From positions 1 to 38,866 of the forward strand of contig JAHDHZ010000023.1 in assembly GCA_020631045.1 (NCBI GenBank): a stretch of 38,866 nucleotides of DNA, given 5' to 3'. Below are positions 1-8,027 of the stretch, in pieces (positions within the stretch are counted from its first letter, which is position 1; every line of letters begins with the position of its first letter). This stretch comes from Flavobacteriales bacterium (lineage in GTDB: Bacteria; Bacteroidota; Bacteroidia; Flavobacteriales_G; JALEGO01). A program made the position numbers and the translations under genes. The notes under the pieces are model-generated. The model was not told the origin of the DNA. It did not search any database and saw nothing but the letters and a program-made list of their open reading frames with translations.

Positions 1-15
1 TCAACATCATCAGCC

Positions 16-30
16 AAAGACTTCGTCTTT
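16..30. repeat. Small perfect hairpin
   Basis: AAAGAC (16-21) and GTCTTT (25-30) form a perfect 6-bp stem with a TTC loop. It sits just beyond the large hairpin at 33-99, so it is the third stem-loop in a row downstream of ssrA. It may belong to the 3' end of a gene outside the window. No function can be assigned. Confidence 0.5.
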
Positions 31-32
31 AC

Positions 33-99
33 GCTTCTTTGTTTGCACAAATTTGCTTGAAAGCGTTGCTTTCAGACAAATTTGTGCAAACAAAGAAGC
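33..99. repeat. Long near-perfect inverted repeat (67-nt hairpin)
   Basis: Positions 33-55 are perfectly complementary to 77-99 (23 bp). After one mismatch (56/76) and one wobble (57/75) the stem continues with 58-64 against 68-74, leaving a GTT loop at 65-67. The arms contain GCTTCTTTGTTTGCACAA and its complement. The structure overlaps the ssrA terminator hairpin (94-126) by six bases (AGAAGC), so the two stems cannot form together. It could be a bidirectional terminator, a dispersed palindromic repeat or a remnant of one. The window alone cannot distinguish these. Confidence 0.75.
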
Positions 100-126
100 C
101 CCAAAACTCATCGTTTTGAGGCTTCT
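94..126 (-). terminator. Probable ssrA terminator hairpin
   Basis: On the minus strand, ten bases after the tmRNA 3' end, AGAAGCCTCAAAAC pairs with GTTTTGGGGCTTCT (14 bp, one G-U pair) around a GATGA loop. A T-rich but interrupted tract (TTTGTTTG) follows. This has the shape and place of an intrinsic terminator for ssrA, though the T-tract is weak. The distal arm is shared with the large hairpin at 33-99. Confidence 0.6.
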
Positions 127-135
127 GATGCTCTG

Positions 136-539
136 TGGAGTCGGAGGGGTTCGAACCCTCGTCCAAACTTAGCGTGCAAATGGCTTCTACATGCTTAGTC
201 TATATTAAAGTTTCGAAATCTACCAGGCTATAAACGGCCAAGTAAATATCTAGCTTGATTAAATTTAACAACACATCGCACAAACTGAGCTGTATTGCGA
301 TTTTGTTATCTATGATACTCTATAAGATGTACCAACAAAAAATGTACATCAAGAGCACTTGTTCGGGCTACTGTACTTCACCTCGAATTAAGCTTAGTAA
401 ACTTGGTTTATTAAGCTGCAAGAGCATAGTTAGTTTCGCCATTTAAAGGCTTGCATATTCAGATTAACGAGCAAACATACAACGCTCGACATGCTTACAC
501 ACCTACATCGATCTAAGATGTCAAATCCAAGTCGACCCC
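136..539 (-). ncRNA. ssrA: Transfer-messenger RNA (tmRNA)
   Basis: tmRNA rescues stalled ribosomes by acting first as a tRNA-Ala mimic and then as a short mRNA that adds a degradation tag. On the minus strand the 5' end GGGGTCGACTTGGATTTGAC at 539 is the conserved tmRNA start. The 3' end carries a T-arm with GGTTCGAACC and closes with GACTCCA at 136. GGGGTC pairs with GACTCC to form the acceptor stem. CCA is not fully encoded (the genome reads A-CAG), so the tail must be added after transcription. The internal reading frame codes for GETNYALAA followed by TAA, typical of Bacteroidota. Length is about 404 nt. ORF 255-446 on the plus strand is an antisense shadow of this gene. Confidence 0.96.
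411..440 (-). other. ssrA: tmRNA tag-peptide reading frame
   Basis: Within ssrA, GGC at 440-438 is the apparent resume codon. The frame reads G-E-T-N-Y-A-L-A-A and stops at TAA (413-411). The ALAA end is the usual protease-recognition tail of tmRNA tags. It has no start codon of its own because ribosomes switch onto it. Confidence 0.9.
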
Positions 540-559
540 ATAAATAAAAGAACTTTAAG

Positions 560-586
560 CAAAGTTAGAGAAAAAAAGCGGTACAA
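560..586 (-). promoter_or_regulatory. Predicted ssrA promoter
   Basis: On the minus strand TAACTTTG (567-560) matches the Bacteroidota -7 consensus TAnnTTTG. A TTG (586-584) lies 16 bases upstream, slightly shorter than the usual spacing to the -33 element. Transcription would start about 14 nt before the mature tmRNA 5' end at 539, leaving a short leader for RNase P to remove. Confidence 0.6.
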
Positions 587-595
587 TCTTTGTAC
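581..595. promoter_or_regulatory. Palindrome between divergent promoters, possible operator
   Basis: GTACAA (581-586), TCT, TTGTAC (590-595) is a perfect 6-bp inverted repeat with a 3-nt spacer. It covers the -33 TTG of ssrA and runs into the -7 box of the TonB receptor gene (593-600), so a protein bound here could affect both promoters. No regulator can be named. Confidence 0.4.
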
Positions 596-600
596 TTTTG
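593..600 (+). promoter_or_regulatory. -7 promoter box of the TonB receptor gene
   Basis: TACTTTTG fits TAnnTTTG exactly and ends 5 nt before the ATG at 606. Since the start site normally lies about that far downstream of the box, the transcript should be leaderless or nearly so. No convincing -33 TTG is visible. Confidence 0.55.
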
Positions 601-605
601 CAGGT

Positions 606-3008
606 ATGTCTTCAAGAGGCTTGATACTTATTTTAGGGCTACTTATTCTTGCCTTTTGCTCTAGTGCTCAAAGCGTTCAGCTTTTAGACATCTCTAATCA
701 AAAACCCATAGTAGGGGCAACTGCCTCTAATCAAACAACAGGTAGCACCTCTGATGTGAATGGCAATCTTAGTTTAAAAGCCTTTGCCCTTGAAGATACC
801 ATTGAAATTGGACATGTAGGATACAAAACATTATCAGGCACAAAAAAAAGATGGCTCGCTCAGCATTATGTATACCTTGAGCCTTTGGCTTTAAACTTGA
901 AAACAGTGACTATCTCTAGTTCAAAATTTGAGCAAGAACTACAAGAGGTAGCGCAAAACATTCATATAATTGACAGCAAAACTCTTGACTTTCAGAGCAA
1001 TCAAACTGCTGCAGATGCTCTAGAACAAAGCGGAAAAGTCTTGGTTCAAAAATCTCAAGGGGGTGGTGGCAGCCCCATCATAAGAGGCTTTGAAGCCAAC
1101 AAAGTGCTTATTGTAATTGATGGAGTGCGCATGAATAATGCCATTTATCGCGGCGGACACCTACAAAATGTCATCACCCTTGATAATGCCATACTAGATC
1201 GAAGCGAAGTATTGTTCGGGCCAGGGTCAATTATTTATGGTTCAGATGCTTTAGGTGGAGTGATGCATTTTGTCACTAAAGATCCTTTACTAAGTCGCGA
1301 CTCAAGTATCCGCATTCAAAACAACAGTTATATTCGATACAGCACTGTAAATAAAGAAAATAGTATACACAGTGACATTGGCATTTCAAACCAAAAATTT
1401 GGGTCACTAAGCTCTTTCACCCTCTCTTCTTTTGGTGATTTAAGAAAAGGAGCACGTTTGATGAAAAACTACTCTGATTGGGGAGCAAGAACCTTCTTTG
1501 TATTAAACCAAAATGGTGTTGATACGATTGTTCAAAATAAAGACATCAACCTTCAAAAATTCTCAGGATACACCCAGTATGATATGCTTCAAAAATTTAT
1601 ATTCAAACCCAATGAAGATCAAAAACACAAATTAAACTTTCAATACTCAACCAGCACCAACATACCAAGGTATGACCGTTTAGCACAACTCAATAATGAT
1701 TCTACACCCAAGTTTGCTCACTGGTATTATGGGCCACAAAAACGTTTTTTTTCGGCGTATTCTTTTGAAACACAAAAAAGCAGTACACTGTATGACCAAC
1801 TTATGCTTACCACTGCTTATCAACACATTGAAGAGAGCAGGTATAACCGAAGATTTCAAAATACTTTATTGGGCGCAAGAATTGAACGACTAAACATTGT
1901 AAGTTTAAATCTTGATGCGCAAAAATCGAGTGATTTCGCCCTTTTTCAATACGGCATTGAAGCCTTGCATAACCATGTAAATTCTTCTGCTTTCACTCAA
2001 GATATTATAACTGGTCAAAAAGGCGTATTAGATACCAGATACCCAGACGATGGGTCAGATTACAATAGTCTAGCAGCATACACTACTCTATCAAAAGAAT
2101 TGTCTTCTACTTTTATGCTCAAGACTGGCATAAGGTACAGCACAGTAAAAATTGATGCTCAAATCAAAGACACCACTTTTTTTGCTTTTTTAGACCGATC
2201 AATTGCCCAGCAAAACAACGCCCTAAACGGCAACTTCGCTTTGATTGGCAATCAAAATAATTACAAATTCTCTTTCATTGCCTCTAGCGGATTTAGAGCT
2301 CCGAACGTTGATGATTTGGGTAAAATATTTGAATCTGTTCAAGGCACTGTTGTTGTACCCAACACAAACATTGAACCTGAATACACCTATAACTTAGAAT
2401 TCAACCTCAATAAAATGCGTAATAAAGGACTCTTAGGGTTTCAAACCTCTTTGTTCTATACCTGGTATCGAAATGCATTAACAACTGTTGATGGCAGTTT
2501 AAATGGCAATGACTCTATCTTCTATGATGGAGTGCAATCAAAAATTGTGATGCTAGACAATGCACAAAATGCTTTTATTTACGGCGCAAATGCATCCATT
2601 GAAATTGCATTGACGCACAATACTATCTTAAGTTCTACCCTAAACTACACCTATGGCAGAATTGTTGAAGACACACTTCGTCCTTTAGATCATATTCCTC
2701 CTCTGTTTGGAAAAACATCCATCACCCACAAACGCAAAGCACTCACTCTAGAAGTTTTTGCCATGTATAATGGTTTTAAACGTACAAAAGATTACAACTT
2801 ATTAGGCGAAGACAACTTCAGTAAGGCCACACCTGATGGCACTCCCGCTTGGATGACCTTAAATTTGAGAAGCCAGTATCAAATTAACGATCAATTTTCT
2901 GTGCAGCTGAATGTGTTGAATCTACTTGATCAAAGCTACCGGGTATTTGCCTCTGGTATTCATGCTCCAGGAAGAAACATTTCGATTACTCTAAGAGCTC
3001 AATTTTAA
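606..3008 (+). CDS. TonB-dependent outer-membrane receptor
   Basis: This is an outer-membrane active-transport receptor energised by TonB. A signal peptide (about residues 1-21, ending CSSAQS) is followed by a carboxypeptidase-regulatory-like beta-sandwich (about 22-95), as is common in Bacteroidota. The plug domain (about 105-230) contains IIRGFEANKVLIVIDGVRMN and GPGSIIYGSDALGG, and the rest is a beta-barrel ending in the hydrophobic/aromatic strand ISITLRAQF. A FRAP box (SGFRAPNVDD) and an NPNL-like segment (VPNTNIEPE) resemble the haem/haemoglobin receptor branch. The histidine expected between those boxes is not obvious, so the substrate stays open. An alpha/beta hydrolase follows closely. 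The start is supported by the signal peptide and by the promoter box 5 nt upstream. Confidence 0.9.
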   Translation: MSSRGLILILGLLILAFCSSAQSVQLLDISNQKPIVGATASNQTTGSTSDVNGNLSLKAFALEDTIEIGHVGYKTLSGTKKRWLAQHYVYLEPLALNLKTVTISSSKFEQELQEVAQNIHIIDSKTLDFQSNQTAADALEQSGKVLVQKSQGGGGSPIIRGFEANKVLIVIDGVRMNNAIYRGGHLQNVITLDNAILDRSEVLFGPGSIIYGSDALGGVMHFVTKDPLLSRDSSIRIQNNSYIRYSTVNKENSIHSDIGISNQKFGSLSSFTLSSFGDLRKGARLMKNYSDWGARTFFVLNQNGVDTIVQNKDINLQKFSGYTQYDMLQKFIFKPNEDQKHKLNFQYSTSTNIPRYDRLAQLNNDSTPKFAHWYYGPQKRFFSAYSFETQKSSTLYDQLMLTTAYQHIEESRYNRRFQNTLLGARIERLNIVSLNLDAQKSSDFALFQYGIEALHNHVNSSAFTQDIITGQKGVLDTRYPDDGSDYNSLAAYTTLSKELSSTFMLKTGIRYSTVKIDAQIKDTTFFAFLDRSIAQQNNALNGNFALIGNQNNYKFSFIASSGFRAPNVDDLGKIFESVQGTVVVPNTNIEPEYTYNLEFNLNKMRNKGLLGFQTSLFYTWYRNALTTVDGSLNGNDSIFYDGVQSKIVMLDNAQNAFIYGANASIEIALTHNTILSSTLNYTYGRIVEDTLRPLDHIPPLFGKTSITHKRKALTLEVFAMYNGFKRTKDYNLLGEDNFSKATPDGTPAWMTLNLRSQYQINDQFSVQLNVLNLLDQSYRVFASGIHAPGRNISITLRAQF

Positions 3009-3031
3009 TCAAGTTGAGTGCTTCAGTACAT

Positions 3032-3916
3032 ATGACCAATCATACTCTTGATCTTGAGCATTATACGCTAAACATCACCAGCTTTGATTCGTCTAACATA
3101 AAGGCGCAATGCCACGCACTTGTCTTAATACATGGAGCCATTGAAAATGCCAAAATCTTTTACTCTAAATCTCAAAAAGGATTGGCGCCTTTTTTAGCCT
3201 CAAAAGGGTTTCACGTATTTGTGCTAGACATGAGAGGCAAAGGCAAGAGCAAACCAAAAATATCTAAGCACAGCACTTTTGGCACACTTGATCAAGTACA
3301 GCACGATTTTACAGCTCTTTATAGCTTTGTAAAAACCCACACCAATCACAAACCTCAAGTTTGGCTTGCCCACTCATGGGGAGGCGTGTTGCTCTTACAT
3401 TTTTGGGCTAGGTTTCACAAAACAATGCCCATTGAGAAAATGGTGTTTTTTGGCTCTAAACGCAGAATTTCAGTCAAAAGCATAAAAAAATGGTTGATGA
3501 TCAACTTTTTCTGGAGATACTTGGGCACTTTACTTGCCAAAATTTATGGTTATTATCCATCCAAAACCTATAAACTTGGTTCAGAGAATGAATCAACTGA
3601 AAGCTTTCTAGAAATGGATAGAATGGTCTTAAAAAAGGCATGGGTAGATGTTGATGGATTTGATTATCATAAGTATTTCAAAGCCCATCCAATTGACATT
3701 CCTATTTTTTCAATGACTGGACAAAACGATGATGTACTTGGTCATGCCCATGATTGTAAAGCCCTGTTAAAAGAAGCTGGCGCAACAAAATCCCTATTTA
3801 AAGTGATCGGTAAACAAACGGGTTACAAGGTCAATTATGATCATATCAATTTATTGACACATCCAAAAGCAAAAGAAGAACACTTTTTAGAAGTAATTGA
3901 TTTTATTCAATCATAA
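3032..3916 (+). CDS. Alpha/beta-fold hydrolase
   Basis: A serine hydrolase of the alpha/beta fold, probably a cytoplasmic esterase or lipase-like enzyme. The oxyanion region LVLIHGAIENA and DMRGKGKS are typical of the fold. The nucleophile elbow reads AHSWGG, with serine about residue 115, so the first glycine of G-X-S-X-G is alanine. A late Asp (GQNDDVLG) and His (YDHINLL) complete a plausible triad. The ORF track starts at a TTG (3014), but ATG 3032 is preferred because TTG starts are uncommon here. The gene lies just after the TonB receptor and may be co-transcribed with it. Its 3' end overlaps the convergent phosphatase gene by 14 nt. The substrate is unknown. Confidence 0.8.
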   Translation: MTNHTLDLEHYTLNITSFDSSNIKAQCHALVLIHGAIENAKIFYSKSQKGLAPFLASKGFHVFVLDMRGKGKSKPKISKHSTFGTLDQVQHDFTALYSFVKTHTNHKPQVWLAHSWGGVLLLHFWARFHKTMPIEKMVFFGSKRRISVKSIKKWLMINFFWRYLGTLLAKIYGYYPSKTYKLGSENESTESFLEMDRMVLKKAWVDVDGFDYHKYFKAHPIDIPIFSMTGQNDDVLGHAHDCKALLKEAGATKSLFKVIGKQTGYKVNYDHINLLTHPKAKEEHFLEVIDFIQS

Positions 3917-5738
3917 GACCAGCAATAAGAATATCATCTACTTGTTCTAAATCGCCTTTCCAAGCTTGAAACTCACTCTCAAGCAGCTTTTTTTGAACAG
4001 ATGCGTCTTGCACTGATATCTTTTGCAAGAACTCTTTAAACTTACGGTATTTGTATTTTTTACCTTTCTCTCCTCCGAACTGATCAGGAAATCCATCCGA
4101 AAAAATATATACCTTATCTCCGCTTTGCAATTTTACGGTATGATTGGTGAATTTTTCTTCTTTATTGCCGTAATGAATGCCCACCGGAAATTTATTGGGT
4201 TTAATCTCATTGAGCGCTCCATCCCTAAAGTAATACAATGGGTTAAATGCTCCTGCATACTGCAATTCTTTTTTCTCAAAATCAATGGCACAGATCGCAG
4301 CATCCATACCATCTTTAATGGTTTGCTCTTCAAGACCGTGTTGAGAAAAGGTATTTCTCACCTCTGTATTCAAAGCATCTAATACTGCCGCTGGAGTGAG
4401 TTCATCAACCATCTTCACAGCTTTTGTCAATCCATTATACCCAATAATAGTCATGAAAGCCCCCGGAACACCATGCCCAGTGCAATCAATCGCTCCGTAA
4501 AAGACCTTAGATTTCTCTTTAAACACCCAATAAAAATCTCCACTCACAATGTCTTTGGGCTTAAAGTAAAAAAAGGCATTGGGCAAGACTTTGCTGACAT
4601 AACTATCGGTAGGCAAAATTGCATCTTGAATGCGTTTTGCATAGACAATACTATCTGTAGTGTGTTTCAAAAGCACTTCGATTTCTTCTTTTTGCTCTTC
4701 AATGGTTGCAGTTCTATCTTTTACTTTTTGCTCTAAGTCAGAAGTCAATTCAAATAAATCTTTACGCATCGTTAGAAGGGATTGACCCAATAAGTCTTGA
4801 TCACTTAAAGGGGTGAATTCTGCCTTAAAATTGCCTACCCCGACTTCAGTAGCGAAGTCTTTTGTTCTATTGAGACCTTTAGAAAGATTATCAAGAGCTT
4901 CAGTCATTTCGTTAAGCTCTTTAAAATTAGTCTCAACCTTATTTTTAGGCATAATTCCTTTACCTAAAAGCGTAAGTTGATTCTTTACTTTTTGTACTGG
5001 ATTTGTAATGGTTCTAATCGTAAAAACTGCAATTAAAATACCAAAAATCAAAAGTCCCCAACCAGCGTTTAAAACAAGTTTAAACTGGTTAAATGAACTT
5101 GAAATCTCATCTTGATTTTCAATTCTGTGTTTGTCATGAAGGTCAATTAACCGATCTAAATCGGTAGAAATTTCAGCCTTTTTGGGTGGAATCACATCAT
5201 CGACAATACTTCTAGGAGTTGTTCCGCCAGAACTAATTTCATCTGCTAAACCTTCAAAAGCATCAAAGCCTTCTAAAAGTAATTCAGTATTTTCAACTCT
5301 ATAAAACTCATAATCTTTGATGTCTTTTAACTGAGTCATAATAATTTCATACTGACTAAATAAATCTTCAATCTTAACAAAAATGTTGTCAATATCAGAA
5401 TACTCTTTTTTGTTCCATTGATTTGAATAATCAATTAAACTCGATTTAATATTTGGGTAGTCTTCGTTGATTATTTTTTGAAGCTCTTGTTTGCGTTCAT
5501 GTCGAACATCAACTTCATTTTCAACCCAGAAAATTGCTAACGGTAAAGATCTATCAACCGTTTCTCTCAGTTCGACAAGAGCATTGAGCGAAGGCAGCCT
5601 CAAATGATTTAGTTGCCAAATCTGAGCTTCGCTTTTATTGAGTGAGTTTAGTGTTCTTAAATTTAAGAATGCTAAGAAAGCAATGAGAATACCAAAGCCC
5701 AATCCAATGATGAGTCCTATTGAAAATTTACGTTTCAA
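3903..5738 (-). CDS. HAMP-domain SpoIIE-family (PP2C-type) serine phosphatase
   Basis: A membrane-bound signalling phosphatase. TM1 (about 7-29) and TM2 (about 224-243) flank an extracytoplasmic helical sensor region. They are followed by a HAMP linker (about 243-300), a coiled coil rich in E/K/Q (about 330-360) and a SpoIIE/RsbU-type catalytic domain to the C terminus. Metal-binding motifs visible are GDFYWVF, DCTGHGVPGAFMT, DGMDAAICAID and FSDGFPDQFGG. Such enzymes usually dephosphorylate anti-anti-sigma or similar partner proteins; no such partner is in the window. It is the last gene of a minus-strand set with a TPR protein (19 nt upstream) and a YfiR-like protein, suggesting periplasmic input feeding a phosphatase output. 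Confidence 0.9.
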   Translation of the reverse strand: MKRKFSIGLIIGLGFGILIAFLAFLNLRTLNSLNKSEAQIWQLNHLRLPSLNALVELRETVDRSLPLAIFWVENEVDVRHERKQELQKIINEDYPNIKSSLIDYSNQWNKKEYSDIDNIFVKIEDLFSQYEIIMTQLKDIKDYEFYRVENTELLLEGFDAFEGLADEISSGGTTPRSIVDDVIPPKKAEISTDLDRLIDLHDKHRIENQDEISSSFNQFKLVLNAGWGLLIFGILIAVFTIRTITNPVQKVKNQLTLLGKGIMPKNKVETNFKELNEMTEALDNLSKGLNRTKDFATEVGVGNFKAEFTPLSDQDLLGQSLLTMRKDLFELTSDLEQKVKDRTATIEEQKEEIEVLLKHTTDSIVYAKRIQDAILPTDSYVSKVLPNAFFYFKPKDIVSGDFYWVFKEKSKVFYGAIDCTGHGVPGAFMTIIGYNGLTKAVKMVDELTPAAVLDALNTEVRNTFSQHGLEEQTIKDGMDAAICAIDFEKKELQYAGAFNPLYYFRDGALNEIKPNKFPVGIHYGNKEEKFTNHTVKLQSGDKVYIFSDGFPDQFGGEKGKKYKYRKFKEFLQKISVQDASVQKKLLESEFQAWKGDLEQVDDILIAGLMIE

Positions 5739-5757
5739 AGTATTCTTTCTTCTGAGT

Positions 5758-6651
5758 TTATTTACCTTCTAACTGTTTGACTTTTTCATTAAATGACTCA
5801 GATTTTTCTATATCATTTAAACTGTAGTAAATCCCTGAAAGCCCTATGATCGGCTCTTTTCTATTGGGCTTTAACTCATATGCTCTTTGCATGTAAGGTA
5901 GTGCTTTCTGAAATAAAGCTACACTCTCGTCTTGAATTAATCCTACCGCGACAATATCTAAATCGTATTCAGCAACTTTAATCTTATCTACAGCCTCGTT
6001 GTAATAATGAATCCCTAAGTTATAGTTTGCACTCCAATTCATTGAATCTACTTTTAAAATAGATTGATAGGTTTCAATAACCTCTTCAAAAAATTTGTTG
6101 CCTTTGGTGTTTTCTCGGTGCTGCTCATAAAGCTCTGAGTAGACCTGTCCTAAAACAAGTTTGTATTGCAATTCAATTGAATTTAGTTGGCTTGAAAGCT
6201 CATATTTTTCACACAAGGTTTTGTATTGATTAAAAAGCGTTCTTGAAGTTTGATAATTTTCTTTATTTAAGGTTTTAGCAGCATCATTGTATATTGTTTT
6301 TGATAAATAATCTAAACTCTTCATAACAGAAGCTTTCAATTTCTCATCTTCATTTTTTTCTAAAAATCTTTGATAATAATCAATTGATTGGGTTCTGTAA
6401 TCTGAATTTACATCGCTTGAATTTAAATTGTAGAGCTCTTTTAAAATAATGCCTTTATAATACAAGGTTGAAGGGTTTTTAACCGTTTGCTCATGCTGCT
6501 CGGCTAAATTGATGTATTTCAAAGCCGATTCAAAGTCTTGCTGTTGGTATGCATTAATGGCATTTCTGATATTTTCATTTTGAGCAAAGAAATTATTGCT
6601 CAACAGAACAACTAAAAAACAAATTACAATATGATCAATATGAGCTTTCAT
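5758..6651 (-). CDS. TPR-repeat exported protein
   Basis: A signal peptide (about 1-23, ending NNFFAQ) is followed by helical repeats. INAYQQQDFESALKYINLAE near the N terminus and WSANYNLGIHYYNEA and EPIIGLSGIYYSLNDIEKSE near the C terminus are tetratricopeptide-like. It is probably a periplasmic protein-interaction module. Its start overlaps the stop of the YfiR-like gene by 4 nt (ATGA), so translation is likely coupled, and the SpoIIE phosphatase follows. The specific function is unknown; context suggests it connects the YfiR-like protein with the phosphatase sensor. Confidence 0.8.
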   Translation of the reverse strand: MKAHIDHIVICFLVVLLSNNFFAQNENIRNAINAYQQQDFESALKYINLAEQHEQTVKNPSTLYYKGIILKELYNLNSSDVNSDYRTQSIDYYQRFLEKNEDEKLKASVMKSLDYLSKTIYNDAAKTLNKENYQTSRTLFNQYKTLCEKYELSSQLNSIELQYKLVLGQVYSELYEQHRENTKGNKFFEEVIETYQSILKVDSMNWSANYNLGIHYYNEAVDKIKVAEYDLDIVAVGLIQDESVALFQKALPYMQRAYELKPNRKEPIIGLSGIYYSLNDIEKSESFNEKVKQLEGK

Positions 6652-7178
6652 ATAACTATGGCCAATTTCAAAAGATTTCCGCTTACTGTAAGATTGTGTG
6701 ATGAAATATTACCTTTATTTAATTCAAACTTTTGCTTTTGGTTCACTACTACAAAGTTGATTCCTGATCGAGTGCCAACACCGGGCTTTTCAGTAACCAA
6801 CAAGGTGCTTGAAGCCTTAATTTTACTTGAGCATTCAGAAACTTTAGAAGTCATGGCAGTTGGCAAAAGCAGCATATGGCATTTTTGAACTTCACTGGCA
6901 GAACTGTACTTAACTATTTTAATAGATTGATTAAATACTTTTTTGACTTTTGCCATGGCTTGTAGGTTTTGATATACTGGTGTTTCTCCTACTACTCCAA
7001 TAACAAAGTCACCTGTTTTGTAACTCGAAGGCCATTCTATATACTTGGCAAAATTATACATGTAAAGGGCTTTGATCTTAGCATTTACATCGTACTTAGG
7101 GGCGACTGAAGTATTCAACACCAAATAAATAATGATGTAAAAAAATCTCGCTACTCTATGTTGAAATACCCTTTGCAT
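6648..7178 (-). CDS. YfiR family protein (DUF4154-like)
   Basis: YfiR proteins are small periplasmic regulators; in Pseudomonas YfiR restrains the diguanylate cyclase YfiN. The family pattern is recognisable: an N-terminal hydrophobic export segment (about 8-26), then KIKALYMYNFAKYIEWPS, FVIGVVGETPVYQNL, CHMLLLP and LLVTEKPGVGTRSGINFVV. A TATATTTG box 14 nt upstream (7200-7193) supports the start. It is first in the operon ahead of the TPR and HAMP-SpoIIE genes. No diguanylate cyclase is nearby, so in this organism the output is more likely phosphatase signalling. The family call is fairly secure; the partner assignment is inference. Confidence 0.82.
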   Translation of the reverse strand: MQRVFQHRVARFFYIIIYLVLNTSVAPKYDVNAKIKALYMYNFAKYIEWPSSYKTGDFVIGVVGETPVYQNLQAMAKVKKVFNQSIKIVKYSSASEVQKCHMLLLPTAMTSKVSECSSKIKASSTLLVTEKPGVGTRSGINFVVVNQKQKFELNKGNISSHNLTVSGNLLKLAIVI

Positions 7179-7192
7179 AAGCGCTAGCTTCT

Positions 7193-7200
7193 CAAATATA
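7193..7200 (-). promoter_or_regulatory. -7 box for the YfiR-TPR-SpoIIE operon
   Basis: On the minus strand TATATTTG matches TAnnTTTG and lies 14 nt before the ATG at 7178, inside the short gap after the pseudouridine synthase stop codon. No clear -33 TTG is seen. It would let the operon be transcribed independently of hldD. Confidence 0.45.
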
Positions 7201-7205
7201 TAATT

Positions 7206-8027
7206 TTATTTTTTATAGACACTCATCTTTAAAAGCCTGATTTCTTTATCATTTAAGTATCGAAATTTACCTCTCAAAATATTCTTTTTTGTAAGCTCAC
7301 CATAAGCGACTCTATCTAACTTAAGAAGGTTGTATCCTAACTTTTCTAACATAAGTTTTATGGCCTTATTACTCGAATGATGAACTTCTATACCCAATTC
7401 ACTTTTTGCCTTACCTTGAAGAAAAGAAACTTCATCAACCCTATAATGAACTCCTGCAATCATCATGCCATCTGTGAGTTTTTCAAAATCAGCTTTTCTA
7501 AAATTTTTATCTAGATGCACATAATAAATCTTTTTGATGGCATATTTAGTACTGGTAATCTTAGTGGTGAACTCTCCATCGTTGGTCAATAAAATCAAAC
7601 CCGTCGTATTGCGCTCTAAACGGCCAACAGGATAAACTCTTTGTTTGGTTTGACCTGCGACCAATTGCATAACCGTCTTTCTGTTTTTGGGATCTTTAGA
7701 AGTGGTTAAATAATCTTTGGGCTTATTTAGTAAAATGTACACTAGTTTTTCTGTTTTGAGCCTCTGATCTCCTACCGAAACATGATCTGAAGGCATCACT
7801 CTTGTTCCAAGTTTGGTAACTACTTTACCATTTACTTTAACCGCTCCAGTTTCTATAAGTGTATCAGCTTCTCTTCTTGAGCAAATTCCTGCATTTGAAA
7901 TGTATTTATTTAGACGAACAGATCCATCATTTTCTTTTTTAGGCTTTGCCTGCTTTGGAGCCCACTTCTTTTTAGCACCAAAAGCGGTTTTTTGCTTGCC
8001 ATCATTTTTTTTATACTTCTTATGCAT
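7206..8027 (-). CDS. RsuA/RluB-family pseudouridine synthase with altered catalytic motif
   Basis: The protein resembles enzymes converting specific rRNA uridines to pseudouridine. A lysine-rich tail (about 1-36) is followed by an S4 RNA-binding domain (VRLNKYISNAGICSRREAD, about 37-90). The catalytic domain includes YILLNKPKDYLTTSKD and RVYPVGRLERNTTGLILLTN. In this family the catalytic residue is the Asp of GRLD. Here it is glutamate (E138, codon GAG at 7616-7614), while the surrounding motif is intact. The reading frame is otherwise full-length. It overlaps the 3' end of hldD by 8 nt and is probably co-transcribed. Activity is uncertain; the family assignment is not. Confidence 0.87.
   Translation of the reverse strand: MHKKYKKNDGKQKTAFGAKKKWAPKQAKPKKENDGSVRLNKYISNAGICSRREADTLIETGAVKVNGKVVTKLGTRVMPSDHVSVGDQRLKTEKLVYILLNKPKDYLTTSKDPKNRKTVMQLVAGQTKQRVYPVGRLERNTTGLILLTNDGEFTTKITSTKYAIKKIYYVHLDKNFRKADFEKLTDGMMIAGVHYRVDEVSFLQGKAKSELGIEVHHSSNKAIKLMLEKLGYNLLKLDRVAYGELTKKNILRGKFRYLNDKEIRLLKMSVYKK

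Noticed and set aside
255-446. 63-aa plus-strand ORF
   Set aside because: It lies entirely antisense within ssrA, and the tmRNA assignment is far stronger.
4023-4736. Several ORFs opposite the SpoIIE phosphatase (4023-4382, 4473-4736, 4133-4333)
   Set aside because: Shadow frames with no recognisable domain, covered by a strongly supported gene.
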